64,000 nt of DNA from JAUPTX01 sp964652835 (GCA_964652835.1 CAZZCB010000001.1:1-64000), one strand, 5' to 3'. Counted from the stretch's first letter, positions 1-9,617 are shown. The notes: generated from the letters alone by a model not told the origin. A program made the numbers and translations.

Positions 1-770
1 CATCCACCATAAACACAAGAGTTGTTGGGAACAGAAGCTCCCGGGTTATAGTTTAGAGCAATAGAATCAGTACATCCCAAAACTGGAGAATACAGACAAA
101 CCGAGTCGTCGTGAATATTTGTTTGCTGATTAAAATTATCAGCGTCTGGATCAGAACAAGCTATTAACTGTTCGTTGTTATCATTTAAACTTTGACAACC
201 TAGATCTTCAGGATAATCTTCAAAGCCATCTCCGTCATTGTCTTCTCCATCGCGGCACGCAGGGTCATTTCCTCCACCTCCCCCACCCGGAGGGTTGGTA
301 GATGGTGGCCTCCAATCAGTATAGACACACGAGTTCACCAGATCACTGCAGTCAAAAATAATCCAGCCGGTATTTTCACCCCAAGCTTCGCCGTTAAAAA
401 ATCCTTCTTCAATAGACACTCCACCGTTAACAGGGTTAAAGTTCACCCAGCCAGCAAGCTCTCCCCAAGCATAACCAGATAGATTTCCATCACCGTCATT
501 TAAAACTCCACTTTGCGCAGGGCTTAAATTTATCCAACCAAAACTCTCAGACCAGACATATCCGGTAAGCTCATCATCGGAAACAGAAGCGCTACAGTTT
601 AGACAATCAAAATTTATTTGATTACCGTCATCTAAATGCTCTGCGTATTTATACCCGGCGTTATCTGGATCTATACTACCAGTTGCAGAAAAAACCTTTT
701 CATTAGTAAAAAAGAAAAAGAGTGAAAGAAAAAAAACCGAAGTTATTGTATGTAGTAAAAACTTCTTCAT
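1..770 (-). CDS. Secreted GWxNF / CTDPxAxNYNP repeat protein (3' end outside window)
   Basis: An open frame runs on the minus strand from the ATG at 770 past the left edge, so about 256 N-terminal residues are visible. A signal peptide (MKKFLLHTITSVFFLSLFFF) is followed by repeated units with Trp-Gly-Glu and Gly-Trp-Ile/Val-Asn-Phe cores (residues ~60-155), a Gly-rich linker, an acidic Asp/Gly segment, and a Cys-Thr-Asp...Asn-Tyr-Asn-Pro unit near the edge. The same modules occur in the protein at 25233-27185, so the two are probably paralogous surface or secreted proteins. A TATAAT box (778-783) lies 7 bases before the ATG, which suggests a leaderless mRNA. The function is unknown. Confidence 0.8.
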   Translation of the reverse strand, partial: MKKFLLHTITSVFFLSLFFFFTNEKVFSATGSIDPDNAGYKYAEHLDDGNQINFDCLNCSASVSDDELTGYVWSESFGWINLSPAQSGVLNDGDGNLSGYAWGELAGWVNFNPVNGGVSIEEGFFNGEAWGENTGWIIFDCSDLVNSCVYTDWRPPSTNPPGGGGGGNDPACRDGEDNDGDGFEDYPEDLGCQSLNDNNEQLIACSDPDADNFNQQTNIHDDSVCLYSPVLGCTDSIALNYNPGASVPNNSCVYGG

Positions 771-883
771 TGGTATGATTATATCAAAATAAATTTTATT
801 TTTTCTGAAATTTACAAAGGTTGGTGGATTATTATTACCCAACTATAAGAAATTTAAAGTTTTCCACATTTATTATTTGCCTA

Positions 884-911
884 TTGCTTTTTTTTGTTTT
901 TATGGTATGAT
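884..911 (+). promoter_or_regulatory. Promoter of the 939-1976 gene
   Basis: A TTGCTT box (884-889), a 16-base spacer and TATGAT (906-911) preceded by an extended TGG lie 27 bases before the ATG. There is no Shine-Dalgarno sequence; the leader is A-rich with an AAACCC stretch, as in the other foreign-looking units. The segment TATGATTG also resembles the Bacteroidota -7 box (TAnnTTTG) with TTG 19 bases upstream. Prediction by eye. Confidence 0.5.
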
Positions 912-938
912 TGAAAAAAACTTAAACCCATCAACGCG

Positions 939-1976
939 ATGAAAAAGCTTCTGCTTCTCCTTGCTTTGGTGGTCGTATGTACCTTCAAAGCAAATACTCA
1001 GGTCGTGGCCGAATGGAACTGTGACAACACGGTCATCGCCACTTCCACTAACCCACTCTTCGTAAGCGCTGCCAGTAACATTAGTGTTGTGGGCGCTGGA
1101 GGACTTGGATACCCTATTGGGTGCCCTGGATCTGCTACAGACCGTTCGGCTTCTTGGAATAATTGGCCACTTATCGTCCCGTTCTTGCCAACTAGCTACA
1201 TTGAGATATCGATTACGGTCTCTCAAAATGTAAACTTGGAATGGCTCAGACTTTCAACCAATCGTACCATCAACGGCCCTACAGATTGGCATGTACGTTG
1301 GAGCCTGGACACGTATGCAACCCCTCTGTACTCAAACAACACATCTTTAGTAGGCTGTAATGGGCATAGTATTAATCTTGGAGGAATCTTTTTGTCCAGT
1401 GGGCAAACTGTAACCTTCAGACTACATGCTGGTGGAGGAACTCAGTCTAGTGGCAGGTGGAATGTTGAAGATGTTCAATTTGAGGTTTCAGGGTCTACTC
1501 TCCCTATAACCCTAACCTCCTTCACTGGAGAAGTATCAGGCGACGCAAGCGTTCTAAGATGGACAACGGTGAGCGAAAGTAACAACTCTCACTTCACACT
1601 CTTCCGCTCGAGCGATATGTTTGATTGGAAAGAAATCGGCACGCTCCCTGGTGCTGGCACGAGTGTGCAAGTGTTAGGCTACTCGTTCAGCGATCAAAAC
1701 CCTGACCCAGGAGACAACTATTACCGTCTCCGGCAAACGGATTTTGACGGAAACTTCGAAGAATCGTGGGTTGTGGTAGTCCACCACAAGGAACGTCTTC
1801 GAGGCGTAATCCATAATGTGGGAGATGTCGCGAACCTGCCCGGTGAACGGTCAACACTGTTCTCGATGAACGGATCGATAGTCTCACCTCACGGTGAGAA
1901 TCACAACATCCAAAGCTATGGCGTTTTTACCCTCGTAGGTGAGCACGGAACCAGGCTTCGAATAGTTGTTGAATGA
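939..1976 (+). CDS. Secreted protein with T9SS-like C-terminal sorting region (Bacteroidota-like)
   Basis: 345 residues. The signal peptide ends near Thr-Gln (CTFKANTQ). The middle is beta-rich, with paired Cys and many Asn/Ser. From residue ~190 the stretch LPITLTSFTGEV...LRWTT.SE..N..F..FRSSD...W..IG...G.G matches the segment that in Bacteroidota commonly precedes a type IX sorting domain. The last ~60 residues (LFSMNGSIV...YGVFTLVGEHG) look like a weak type-A sorting domain lacking the usual Pro-Asn-Pro. Base composition and codon use (CGT, CGC, GGC) differ from the AT-rich neighbours. The gene is monocistronic, with its own promoter (884-911) and terminator (2001-2030). Family affinity is by recognition; transfer from Bacteroidota is inferred. 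Confidence 0.75.
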   Translation: MKKLLLLLALVVVCTFKANTQVVAEWNCDNTVIATSTNPLFVSAASNISVVGAGGLGYPIGCPGSATDRSASWNNWPLIVPFLPTSYIEISITVSQNVNLEWLRLSTNRTINGPTDWHVRWSLDTYATPLYSNNTSLVGCNGHSINLGGIFLSSGQTVTFRLHAGGGTQSSGRWNVEDVQFEVSGSTLPITLTSFTGEVSGDASVLRWTTVSESNNSHFTLFRSSDMFDWKEIGTLPGAGTSVQVLGYSFSDQNPDPGDNYYRLRQTDFDGNFEESWVVVVHHKERLRGVIHNVGDVANLPGERSTLFSMNGSIVSPHGENHNIQSYGVFTLVGEHGTRLRIVVE

Positions 1977-2000
1977 CATCGCTCTACCGAGCATTGATAA

Positions 2001-2030
2001 AGCCCCTCGCAATTGCGAGGGGCTCTTTCT
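2001..2030 (+). terminator. Intrinsic terminator of the 939-1976 gene
   Basis: An AGCCCCTCGC / GCGAGGGGCT inverted repeat with a 4-base loop is followed by a pyrimidine-rich CTTTCTTTTCC tail, 24 bases after the stop codon. Confidence 0.85.
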
Positions 2031-2080
2031 TTTCCACTTTCTTTGTGTTGTTTTGGTTTAAAGTTTTATATAATAAGCTT

Positions 2081-3760
2081 ATGAAAATAAACCAAACCTA
2101 TAAAAGTGTTTTTATTTTATTATTAATAGTTGGATCATTCTTTTTTATCAGCAAAACAATAGCAGTTTCGAGTCCTTACCGAGCAGGAGAAACTCGTGAC
2201 CCAGCGTGTGCGCCTGGAGACCTTTTCTGTACTGTAAATTTAGATAAAGATTTATATAAAGAAAATGCATTGGGAGCAGTTACAAACGTAACATCTGGAA
2301 CAAACTCTATTGTTATTGGTTCTGGTTCCACAGCATCGGGTGATTATTCTATAGCTGTTGGACACGAAGATCCTAACACACTCGAACCCGGCCCAACGGC
2401 GTCTGGCGACTTTTCAGTGGCGATTGGTAACGCTACTCAATCAACTGGTAACTTTTCAGTGGCGATTGGTGGTGGAACTGCCAGCGGAGCAAGCTCATTA
2501 TCAATGGGCCATTTAAGTCTAAGTAGCGGCAATGAATCCATCGCAATTGGACCAGGTACTATCGCCGCATCGTTCCGCGAAATATCTCTCGGTTCATATC
2601 CAACAGACCATAGTCCCTCATCCGAATCTTGGTCTGGTACTGACCGACTACTGAACGTAGGTAACGGATCAAGCTCCGTAGCAAGATCTGACGCATTCAC
2701 AATACTAAAAAATGGAAAAATCGGTATTGGAACAAATAGACCTGGGTGGAGTTTTGACATTTCAAGTAAAACAGATGCATTAGCCTTACCAAGAGGAACA
2801 GATGCAGACAGACCTATATCTTTGGCTGAGGGACTTTTAAGGTTTAATATGACTGGAGAACATTTAGAATATTCAGATGGAGAAACATGGATTCCACTCA
2901 CATCTTCTTCCTCTTTAAAACTGATTACTGAAAACTATATAAATACCGCAGACTTACCGAACCCTGATGGAAACGAATCAGTTTCAATAGGGGTCGGAAC
3001 AAAGACTACAACCTATGGAGAAGTTTCTTTAGGTATGTACCCAAGAATATCTCTAGGATCAAAGACCTTAGTAGACACAGCCGATGTTTTGTTTACAGTC
3101 GGTAACGGAACTTCAGAGGTTGCACGAAGTAACGCATTTATAATAAACAAAGGAGGAACTATCGGGCTTGGAGATGTAACGAAAGCAGACCTAACATCAG
3201 CCGAAGCAAGTAACGCGTTCATGACAACAGAAACAGGGGGATATCTAAAACTAGATGGGACTTGGGTGAGCGCATCAGACCGAAGTCTAAAAACAAATAT
3301 AAAAGATATATCATACGGTCTAGAAACTATAGAAAAGATACAGCCGAGATCATTTGAATATATAAAAACAGGAGAGCCTTCTATTGGATTTATCGCACAA
3401 GAAATGGAAACAGTCGTGCCTGAGATAGTTTCAGATGGAGGTATGGGAACAAAAGGTATCTCTTACGGACAACTTACAGCTGTTCTGGTAAAAGCAGTAC
3501 AAGAGTTGTCAGACAGAGTTGAAGATCTCGAAAGTGATGCGGGAATAACGCCAGCAAAAGTAGAGCAGGTGGAAGAAGTGCCAGCAGAAGAAGTGCCAGC
3601 GCCCGTAGAGGAAACTCCGGCAAAAGAAACACCAGCAGAAACTCTCCCTGCTTCTCTTATCGCAAGCAGTAACGAAATAAACTTAACAAATATATTACTC
3701 ATGCTCGCTATCGGACTACTCCTGATAAATCTAGCGGTACAAGTGAAGAAAAATAACTAA
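2081..3760 (+). CDS. YadA-head repeat protein with S74 intramolecular chaperone domain and C-terminal membrane anchor
   Basis: 559 residues from the ATG at 2081. That start is preferred because a TATAAT box (2069-2074) lies 6 bases upstream; a longer frame from 1973 would run through the terminator at 2001-2030. There is an N-terminal hydrophobic segment (residues ~10-28). Repeats of the type SGDYSIAVG / SGNFSVAIG (residues ~65-165) are YadA/Hia-type head repeats, with a second related block at ~285-310. At residue ~397 the motif SDRSLKTNI begins a peptidase S74-type tail-spike chaperone domain, including FEYI...IGFIAQEME and VPEIV. A Pro/Glu-rich linker (~485-525) and a final transmembrane helix (~533-552) follow. 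It is probably a trimeric surface fibre. A membrane helix after the S74 domain is unusual. Confidence 0.85.
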   Translation: MKINQTYKSVFILLLIVGSFFFISKTIAVSSPYRAGETRDPACAPGDLFCTVNLDKDLYKENALGAVTNVTSGTNSIVIGSGSTASGDYSIAVGHEDPNTLEPGPTASGDFSVAIGNATQSTGNFSVAIGGGTASGASSLSMGHLSLSSGNESIAIGPGTIAASFREISLGSYPTDHSPSSESWSGTDRLLNVGNGSSSVARSDAFTILKNGKIGIGTNRPGWSFDISSKTDALALPRGTDADRPISLAEGLLRFNMTGEHLEYSDGETWIPLTSSSSLKLITENYINTADLPNPDGNESVSIGVGTKTTTYGEVSLGMYPRISLGSKTLVDTADVLFTVGNGTSEVARSNAFIINKGGTIGLGDVTKADLTSAEASNAFMTTETGGYLKLDGTWVSASDRSLKTNIKDISYGLETIEKIQPRSFEYIKTGEPSIGFIAQEMETVVPEIVSDGGMGTKGISYGQLTAVLVKAVQELSDRVEDLESDAGITPAKVEQVEEVPAEEVPAPVEETPAKETPAETLPASLIASSNEINLTNILLMLAIGLLLINLAVQVKKNN

Positions 3761-3766
3761 AATAAA

Positions 3767-3810
3767 ATAATTTAAAAGCCCGAAGCTTTCGCTTCGGGCT
3801 TTTAAATTAT
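3767..3810. terminator. Bidirectional terminator between convergent genes
   Basis: A long palindrome has GCCCGAAGC / GCTTCGGGC arms around TTTC, flanked by complementary A and T runs on both sides. It serves the gene ending at 3760 (+) and the gene ending at 3814 (-). Confidence 0.9.
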
Positions 3811-3813
3811 TTA

Positions 3814-5286
3814 TTATCTAACGGTTGTAGGAGTGCTTGGTCTTTTTCGAGTATATTCGTAAGCACCGATATCACACAAAGCGACACCGTCACTGTTACC
3901 ATCTACCATACGTGCGTAGCCTCTTTGGTCTACCTTTGGACACTTAACTCTTACTCCAACTGTCACAGCAGTATCGATAGCGTTACTTCCATCAACTAGT
4001 TTGTGAGTTCTTGATGGTCCGCCGTTATTAGCTAGAGTATCGAAAACTCCAGTAGCCGAAGTGTTTCCACAAGATCCATCGTCAGATAAGTTGTTTATTT
4101 TTAGTAAACCAACTTCAGTCGCAAGGTTACAATCACCTCCAGCGTTTTGACTAAAGATACTGTTTTCTAGTCTTGAACTAAACCAAGCTAGTGGTGAGAT
4201 ACTTGTGAAAGCTCCACCGTTTCCATTTGAGTTATTATTAACGAAACTTGTATAAGCGATAGTGAATTGGCTTTCTTCTCCCCTGTTTAAAACAGCAGAA
4301 CCAACGCCGAAAGATTCGTTATAAGAGAAAGTTGAGTTTATTATTTCAACTTCTGCGATAGCGTCTTGGTTTACGAAAGCTGCTCCATCGTTAAAACCTT
4401 TGTTATCGAAAAATGTTGTTCCTGTAATAGAAACTTTTCCATCCCATCCTCCCCACTCAACAGCACCTTCGTTGTTTGAATAGTTCTTTTCAAATTCAGA
4501 ATTTTTTATTATTAGACTTTTTTGATTAGATAAAAATCCAGCGCTTATTGCCGCGGCGTATTCACCTGCATTTTGTTTGAACAAAGAAGAGTCGATCACA
4601 ATATTAACTTCTCCTTTTACAGCAACAGCTCCACCTTCATACACAGAAGAGTTGTTTTTCATTTCTGTTAGAAAGATAGAAAGCTTTTGACCTCCGTCCA
4701 TAAATAGCACTCCTCCTCTTTCAGCGCCACCAAATTGGAATAAACTTTTTGTTATAGATATAGGTGTGTTTACTGAGTAGATAGCTCCGCCGTCTACAGC
4801 TGAAGAGAAATCAAAAGCAGAAATATTTTTTAGATTTAGATTACCTCCAGAAGATTTTATAAGAGATCCAAAATCAACATGGCCATTTATGCCAGGTGAG
4901 TTTTGAAATACTGTATTATTTATTGTTAGGTTTCCTCCATTTACCTCAAAAATTCTAAAAGGATTTGGCGCATTGAAATGATCACTTGTAACAGTGTTAC
5001 CGTTTCCTTCTATGATTATATTTGTTGTAATAACAGGCAATGCATTTTCTGTATTTTGATATGCAGAAGCTAGAGATATATTTTGATTTAAAATAATAGT
5101 GTCAGATGTTCCCGATCCAGCCACGCAACCCCCTACGGCAGTGTTGCCCTGCGCTGATAAAACCGCGTCCACAAAACTACAGTTTTGACCTGTTGTTATT
5201 GTCGCAGCAAAAACTTCCCCACTATTAACAAGAGAGAAAGTTAGACCCAAAACACCGATAAATAATGATTTCTTTAGTAAATTCAT
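3814..5286 (-). CDS. Secreted right-handed beta-helix protein with choice-of-anchor-Q C-terminus
   Basis: 490 residues with a clear signal peptide ending AAT/FAA (residues 1-28). Residues ~30-75 resemble the CSLREA-type start (CSFVDAVLSAQGN). Residues ~85-400 form repeated short beta-strands with Asn/Gly turns (NNTVFQNS, GGAIYSV, GGAVAV, GGAFTS), the pattern of pectate-lyase-like or polymorphic-membrane-protein beta-helices. The end carries the DxRGxxR...CDIGAYEY motif of the choice-of-anchor-Q family, then a short basic/Pro tail. It is a probable adhesin or surface layer component. The neighbour at 5350-8517 has the same architecture, so the two are related. Confidence 0.85.
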   Translation of the reverse strand: MNLLKKSLFIGVLGLTFSLVNSGEVFAATITTGQNCSFVDAVLSAQGNTAVGGCVAGSGTSDTIILNQNISLASAYQNTENALPVITTNIIIEGNGNTVTSDHFNAPNPFRIFEVNGGNLTINNTVFQNSPGINGHVDFGSLIKSSGGNLNLKNISAFDFSSAVDGGAIYSVNTPISITKSLFQFGGAERGGVLFMDGGQKLSIFLTEMKNNSSVYEGGAVAVKGEVNIVIDSSLFKQNAGEYAAAISAGFLSNQKSLIIKNSEFEKNYSNNEGAVEWGGWDGKVSITGTTFFDNKGFNDGAAFVNQDAIAEVEIINSTFSYNESFGVGSAVLNRGEESQFTIAYTSFVNNNSNGNGGAFTSISPLAWFSSRLENSIFSQNAGGDCNLATEVGLLKINNLSDDGSCGNTSATGVFDTLANNGGPSRTHKLVDGSNAIDTAVTVGVRVKCPKVDQRGYARMVDGNSDGVALCDIGAYEYTRKRPSTPTTVR

Positions 5287-5349
5287 GTGATAATTTTTAT
5301 CTAATAATTTTGTGATATCGTAACATATTCAAATCGTTTTGTCAAGCAC

Positions 5350-8300
5350 CTAAACGTTAACCTTTTCTTTAATATACCCCTCAGAAACCTTAAAGATTTC
5401 TGTTGTGTGAACATCTATATACTGGTCTTCTCCAGTCTTCTTTAAGATCTTCATATAATATTCCCCGTTTGGAACAAGCGAATAGTATTTGCCAGTTTTT
5501 CCGATAACAGCGTGAGCGACTTCCCTGCTTAGCCCAGCTGAAAATATTTTAATGATTCCGAAAGAAAGCGGAAATCCAGATTCATCAAAAACATATCCTG
5601 GTTTTTTAGGTCTGAGTCCAAAGAGTCTAAGCAAGAACACGACTACGTAAATACCGAAGATTATTAAGTTGATCGGCGCTGGCGCTGTGAACATTAAGAA
5701 TATTGAAGATACGACCCCGGCATAGAAAGTAACACTTGAAATATTTGCGAAGAACAGCTCTCTCTTTGAGTAAAACTTCATTAGTTTTTTATTGTTTCCT
5801 TTTTCAAATTCATTCCAGTTGAAATTTATTGCGTCCATCGGAATGTTTTTAATCAAAATATCTTCTTCACCTTTAACCTCAACCAGTTCGTTGAAATACA
5901 AATCTCCGTAAAGTTCGTCTTTTTGTTTTCCTAGCATTTTCTTTGATGGGAATTCGTAGTTGTCTTTGTGCGCAGAAAGTCTATATATGCCAGCAGGAAC
6001 AAGGAATCCAAAACGTCCATCTAAGTCGGTGATAGTTGTAGCGACTTCTTTACCACTTTGGTCGAACAAAGTCACATACACTGGATCAAGCGGTTGCTTG
6101 GTTACTGAATCATAAACAGTTCCCCAAGGTCTTTTTCTTCTTTTAAAACCAAGCAGTGTCGGAACAACGCTCCATAGTCGTACTGGGATCGAAGCCGCGA
6201 CGGCAGGTTGAGTTACAACGAAGATTAAAGTTGGCAAAGCAACACCTAAAACAGAAACAGGTTCTGCTGTTTTTTTAACATCTTCTGTTTGAATATTTAT
6301 CCCGACAAAAATATCTATAAGAATATTTTTTAGAGAGTTTATATTTAGGTTTTCAGATTCTTCGGGTGCGCTTGGATTTTCTGTTTCGTTTGGAGTTACC
6401 GGAGGATTAGGTTCTTCTGAAGGGGTCGGTACTATCGGCGCAGGATCTTCGGGTGCTGGCTCTGGAATTATTTCCGGAGGAGTAACTTCTTCGAACACAC
6501 AAGAGCCATTATTTTCAGTAGCAGAAGGGTTGTAATTTGTTGCAGAAGGATTTGTGCATCCTGGAACTTCTGGTGACGGGAAAAGACATGTGCCGTTATC
6601 TTGATTTGCCCATGAGGCGTAGTTTATTGCAGAAGGATCTGTGCAACCAGGTAGAACAAAAGGTACAACTGGCACCACTGGAGTTACAGGGTTCGAAGGT
6701 CCTGTACTACTAGAACCAGAGGAACTACTCGAACCAGACGAGTCGTCATCTGACACCAAAACCGAAACACTGCTCGGAGTGACCAAAGTATATGCGACAT
6801 CTGAAGTAGAAACTGTATGAGAAATAGTTCTTGTTCTGTCTCCGTCGTTATCAGAATTATCTACCGCACTTATCGTAACAGTTTGCGGAGTAAACCAGTT
6901 TAAGGTTGTAAAAGTAAGAGATGACGGAGATGTTTCGATATCAGGGTCGCTTTCTGAGATGTTTACCGTCACAGAAGATGTCGGACCTTTTCCTAAAACA
7001 ACAGTGTAAGTATCGGGCGTTCCAGATTCTGAAACTTCTGTTGATCCGCCAGACTCACTAACAATAACGCTAACGTCGCCCGTATATTCATATGCACCGA
7101 TATCACAGACGCTGTTGTAAGGTCTTGGCACACCTCTTCCGTCTGTAGCTGGACAGCCGAGCGTTCCAGAAACAGCTGTATCCATAGCGTTACTTCCTGA
7201 AAGAATGGCAAAGCTTTGATATGGGCCGCCGTTATCTTCTAGGGTTGTTTCTATATTTGTCGCATCAGGGTTTGTTCCACATCCTTGTCCTATTTCCCCA
7301 CCTAAGTTATTTGTGAATACTGCATCTGTTATTGTTCCATCACATCCTTGAGAATCAAAAAGATTATTCTCAAACACGTAGTTTTGTATTCCAAATGCTG
7401 CACCAAAACAATCTATTCCATCATCAATACAATTTAAAAATATTCCACCGCCAAAAGCCCCGTCGAAAGAGTTAAGCGCTGTATTGTGATAAAAGTTTAT
7501 TTGATTCTGAAGACCACCCTCTGTTTGATATGAGTAAATCACCCCACCTCCAGAATCACCCTGGCTTTGATGGAAGAAGTTGTTAAAAGATTCTAATACC
7601 GCTGAATTTATCAAATAGAAAGAACCGCCTCTTGCAGCAAAATTCCTATCAAATATAGAGTCATAGACCTCTAGAGTTGAACCGTCTAAGTAAAAAGCTC
7701 CGCCCCGAGTAGCAGAAGGATTATTACTAAAATAACTTTCAGAAATATCCAAAACGGAATTAAGCGCATATATAGAATTTCCATCGCCTGGCAAAAGCAA
7801 TCCCCCGCCCATTGAAAAAGAAAGCTCTGTCCCGGTAAAGTCAGCCACGGTATGAAGATAAATTGACCCACCAAGATCTCCTAGATTTGTATTGAAGGTA
7901 ACATCTGTCATGTTAACACTCGTCGACGGCGCAGAATCTTTTCTTATGTAAAGCGCCCCACCCTCTTCTGCTGAGTTATCTTGAAATGTTACGTTATTGA
8001 AAGCAACACTAAGTGGAGCTAAGATATTTAAAGCTCCCCCTTTATTTCTATCTGAATCTAGATTGTTTGTTACCCCATTTGAAAATGTTACGTCGTTAAA
8101 TTCGTAGTCATATCCTCCAACCATTTTCCATATACCAAAATCACCCGCCCCTACATCTCGACTGATAGTGTGACCGTTTCCATTTAGAATCATATTTCCG
8201 CTAGGACTTCCTAGTGCATAGCCGTAAGTTGGAATATTTGGCCATTCATTAGATAAAGTAATATCTGTCTGCAAGTTTATAGTGGTATGAATAGCATCTC

Positions 8301-8517
8301 CTGCCGTACAGTCAACCGAACCACTCTGGTCTCCGGCAGCCGCGTTGGTTAAAGCCTCCACAATAGAACAAAGTCCGTTGTCGGCGACAGTGTCAGTCGG
8401 GTCGTCAACAGTCATAACTACATCTCCAAAAGAAACATGGTAGAAAAATAAAGAAGCTAGAAAAGCTATGCTTGCGAAGATGTTAAAAATATTCTTTTTT
8501 TGAGCAAAAAGAGTCAT
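5350..8517 (-). CDS. Large beta-helix surface protein with C-terminal membrane and carboxypeptidase-regulatory-like domains
   Basis: 1,055 residues. The N-terminal hydrophobic signal is followed by a CSLREA-like segment (NGLCSIVEALTNAA), a long beta-helix (~60-420) with GGALYI/GGAFYL turns, and the choice-of-anchor-Q motif CDIGAYEY at ~474. Next come a Ser/Thr-rich beta domain (~480-590), two CTDPxAxNY-type units (~620-670) and a Pro/Glu linker (~675-730). A hydrophobic segment precedes a carboxypeptidase-regulatory-like domain (~797-860; VYDSVTKQPLDPVYVTLFD). Two hydrophobic helices (~925-967) and a final beta domain complete it. Unlike the simpler neighbour, it ends in domains facing the membrane or cytoplasm. 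A Shine-Dalgarno-like AAGGA lies upstream of the ATG, with TATAAT further up (8532-8537). Confidence 0.85.
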   Translation of the reverse strand: MTLFAQKKNIFNIFASIAFLASLFFYHVSFGDVVMTVDDPTDTVADNGLCSIVEALTNAAAGDQSGSVDCTAGDAIHTTINLQTDITLSNEWPNIPTYGYALGSPSGNMILNGNGHTISRDVGAGDFGIWKMVGGYDYEFNDVTFSNGVTNNLDSDRNKGGALNILAPLSVAFNNVTFQDNSAEEGGALYIRKDSAPSTSVNMTDVTFNTNLGDLGGSIYLHTVADFTGTELSFSMGGGLLLPGDGNSIYALNSVLDISESYFSNNPSATRGGAFYLDGSTLEVYDSIFDRNFAARGGSFYLINSAVLESFNNFFHQSQGDSGGGVIYSYQTEGGLQNQINFYHNTALNSFDGAFGGGIFLNCIDDGIDCFGAAFGIQNYVFENNLFDSQGCDGTITDAVFTNNLGGEIGQGCGTNPDATNIETTLEDNGGPYQSFAILSGSNAMDTAVSGTLGCPATDGRGVPRPYNSVCDIGAYEYTGDVSVIVSESGGSTEVSESGTPDTYTVVLGKGPTSSVTVNISESDPDIETSPSSLTFTTLNWFTPQTVTISAVDNSDNDGDRTRTISHTVSTSDVAYTLVTPSSVSVLVSDDDSSGSSSSSGSSSTGPSNPVTPVVPVVPFVLPGCTDPSAINYASWANQDNGTCLFPSPEVPGCTNPSATNYNPSATENNGSCVFEEVTPPEIIPEPAPEDPAPIVPTPSEEPNPPVTPNETENPSAPEESENLNINSLKNILIDIFVGINIQTEDVKKTAEPVSVLGVALPTLIFVVTQPAVAASIPVRLWSVVPTLLGFKRRKRPWGTVYDSVTKQPLDPVYVTLFDQSGKEVATTITDLDGRFGFLVPAGIYRLSAHKDNYEFPSKKMLGKQKDELYGDLYFNELVEVKGEEDILIKNIPMDAINFNWNEFEKGNNKKLMKFYSKRELFFANISSVTFYAGVVSSIFLMFTAPAPINLIIFGIYVVVFLLRLFGLRPKKPGYVFDESGFPLSFGIIKIFSAGLSREVAHAVIGKTGKYYSLVPNGEYYMKILKKTGEDQYIDVHTTEIFKVSEGYIKEKVNV

Positions 8518-8537
8518 AATCCTTGAGTATTATTATA

Positions 8538-9173
8538 CTACAAAGATAGTCCAGTTATTAGTGAAAAAAGTGAATAAACAACAGGAGAAATGAACTTCCA
8601 AAGGAAGAAAATAAAGAAGAGTAAAATAAACAAAGAATACTTTGTTGAGAGCGCTTCGAGCTTCCTTCCGGAATTCCCTAAAAGAGTAAAAAGTATTTTC
8701 GATCCATCGAGCGGAGGTATAGGAATAAGGTTAAAAATAGCTAAAACAATGTTTAGCAAAACAATAACCGATGCGAGACTGATGAAAGATTCTCCTAAGG
8801 CTCCAGTCGCAATAGAAATTCTAATAACAAGACCGAAGAGTAAGGCAATGGCCAGGTTCACCAATATACCAGCAGACGCAACCCAAAGAACTCCCTTCTT
8901 TTGGTCACGGAGGTTTGCTGGGTTATAAGGCACAGGCTTTGCCCAACCTATTAAAAACGGCGCGTTACTTATAACCAAAAGAAGTGGCAAAATCACAGAG
9001 CCGAAAGGATCTAGATGTTTTAGAGGATTTAGAGTAAGTCTGCCAGCATATTCGGCTGTTTTGTCACCAAAATAAAGAGCTGCATATCCGTGGGCCACTT
9101 CGTGAACAACAACAGACATTAAAAGTACGATTATATAGAATATTGAATTTAGATCTGGCATCTTGCTTGGCAC
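8538..9173 (-). CDS. Site-2 protease family (M50) membrane metalloprotease
   Basis: 211 residues. A first transmembrane helix contains the zinc-binding HEVAH motif (residues ~24-28). Hydrophobic segments follow at ~55-75, ~95-118, ~130-150 and ~180-205. The motif NLIPIPPLDGSK (~152-163) supplies the conserved Asp of the LDG box, which completes the active site. The length fits the short cytoplasmic-membrane M50 proteins without a PDZ domain. Its likely role is intramembrane cleavage of a membrane-bound substrate; the substrate cannot be inferred. The start may be GTG at 9173 or the ATG at 9161. A small inverted repeat (GCAAATC/GATTTGC, ~9175-9191) lies just before it. Confidence 0.85.
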   Translation of the reverse strand: MPSKMPDLNSIFYIIVLLMSVVVHEVAHGYAALYFGDKTAEYAGRLTLNPLKHLDPFGSVILPLLLVISNAPFLIGWAKPVPYNPANLRDQKKGVLWVASAGILVNLAIALLFGLVIRISIATGALGESFISLASVIVLLNIVLAIFNLIPIPPLDGSKILFTLLGNSGRKLEALSTKYSLFILLFFIFFLWKFISPVVYSLFSLITGLSL

Positions 9174-9317
9174 AGCAAATCAGGGATTTGCATAATATAA
9201 ACTGATAAGATATAAATAGCTGAGTTTTTACAAATTAGCGAGAATTCAGAGGGTTTTGAATATAAATCTCAAACGGGATTGCATATTTATATGCCTTATG
9301 ATAGCATAAAGGAACTT

Positions 9318-9560
9318 ATGGCAAAAATATGTCCAATAACTAAAAAAACACACAACATGGCTGGCGGGTACAGTAATCGTGTTCGTGCTACCCAATTCAA
9401 CCCAACAGGTACTCGAAAACAAAAAGTAAACCTTCAAAAGAAGAAGATTTACGTTCCAGAAACAGGTCAAACTATCAGACTTGAAATCTCAACAAAAGCT
9501 ATTAAAACAATAAACAAAAACGGAGCATTTAAAACTCTAAAGAAAGCAGGAATAATATAA
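9318..9560 (+). CDS. rpmB: 50S ribosomal protein bL28
   Basis: 80 residues from the ATG at 9318, which has an AAAGGAA Shine-Dalgarno sequence 4-10 bases upstream. The opening (MAKICPITKKTHNMAGGYSN) and the following RVRATQFNPTGTRKQKVNLQ match bL28; a structural protein of the large ribosomal subunit. Cys6 is present, but the second Cys pair of the zinc-ribbon form is not. It is a single-gene unit followed by a terminator. Confidence 0.93.
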   Translation: MAKICPITKKTHNMAGGYSNRVRATQFNPTGTRKQKVNLQKKKIYVPETGQTIRLEISTKAIKTINKNGAFKTLKKAGII

Positions 9561-9594
9561 TAGTTTATAGAAAACAGTTTATAGTTTCTAGTGA

Positions 9595-9617
9595 AATCCG
9601 CCTTTCGGCGGATTTTT
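9595..9617 (+). terminator. Terminator of rpmB
   Basis: An AAATCCGCC / GGCGGATTT hairpin with a TTTC loop is followed by a short T run. Confidence 0.85.

Noticed and set aside
1973..2080. 36-residue N-terminal extension of the YadA/S74 protein
   Set aside because: It overlaps a clear terminator and the promoter; the signal sequence begins at 2081.
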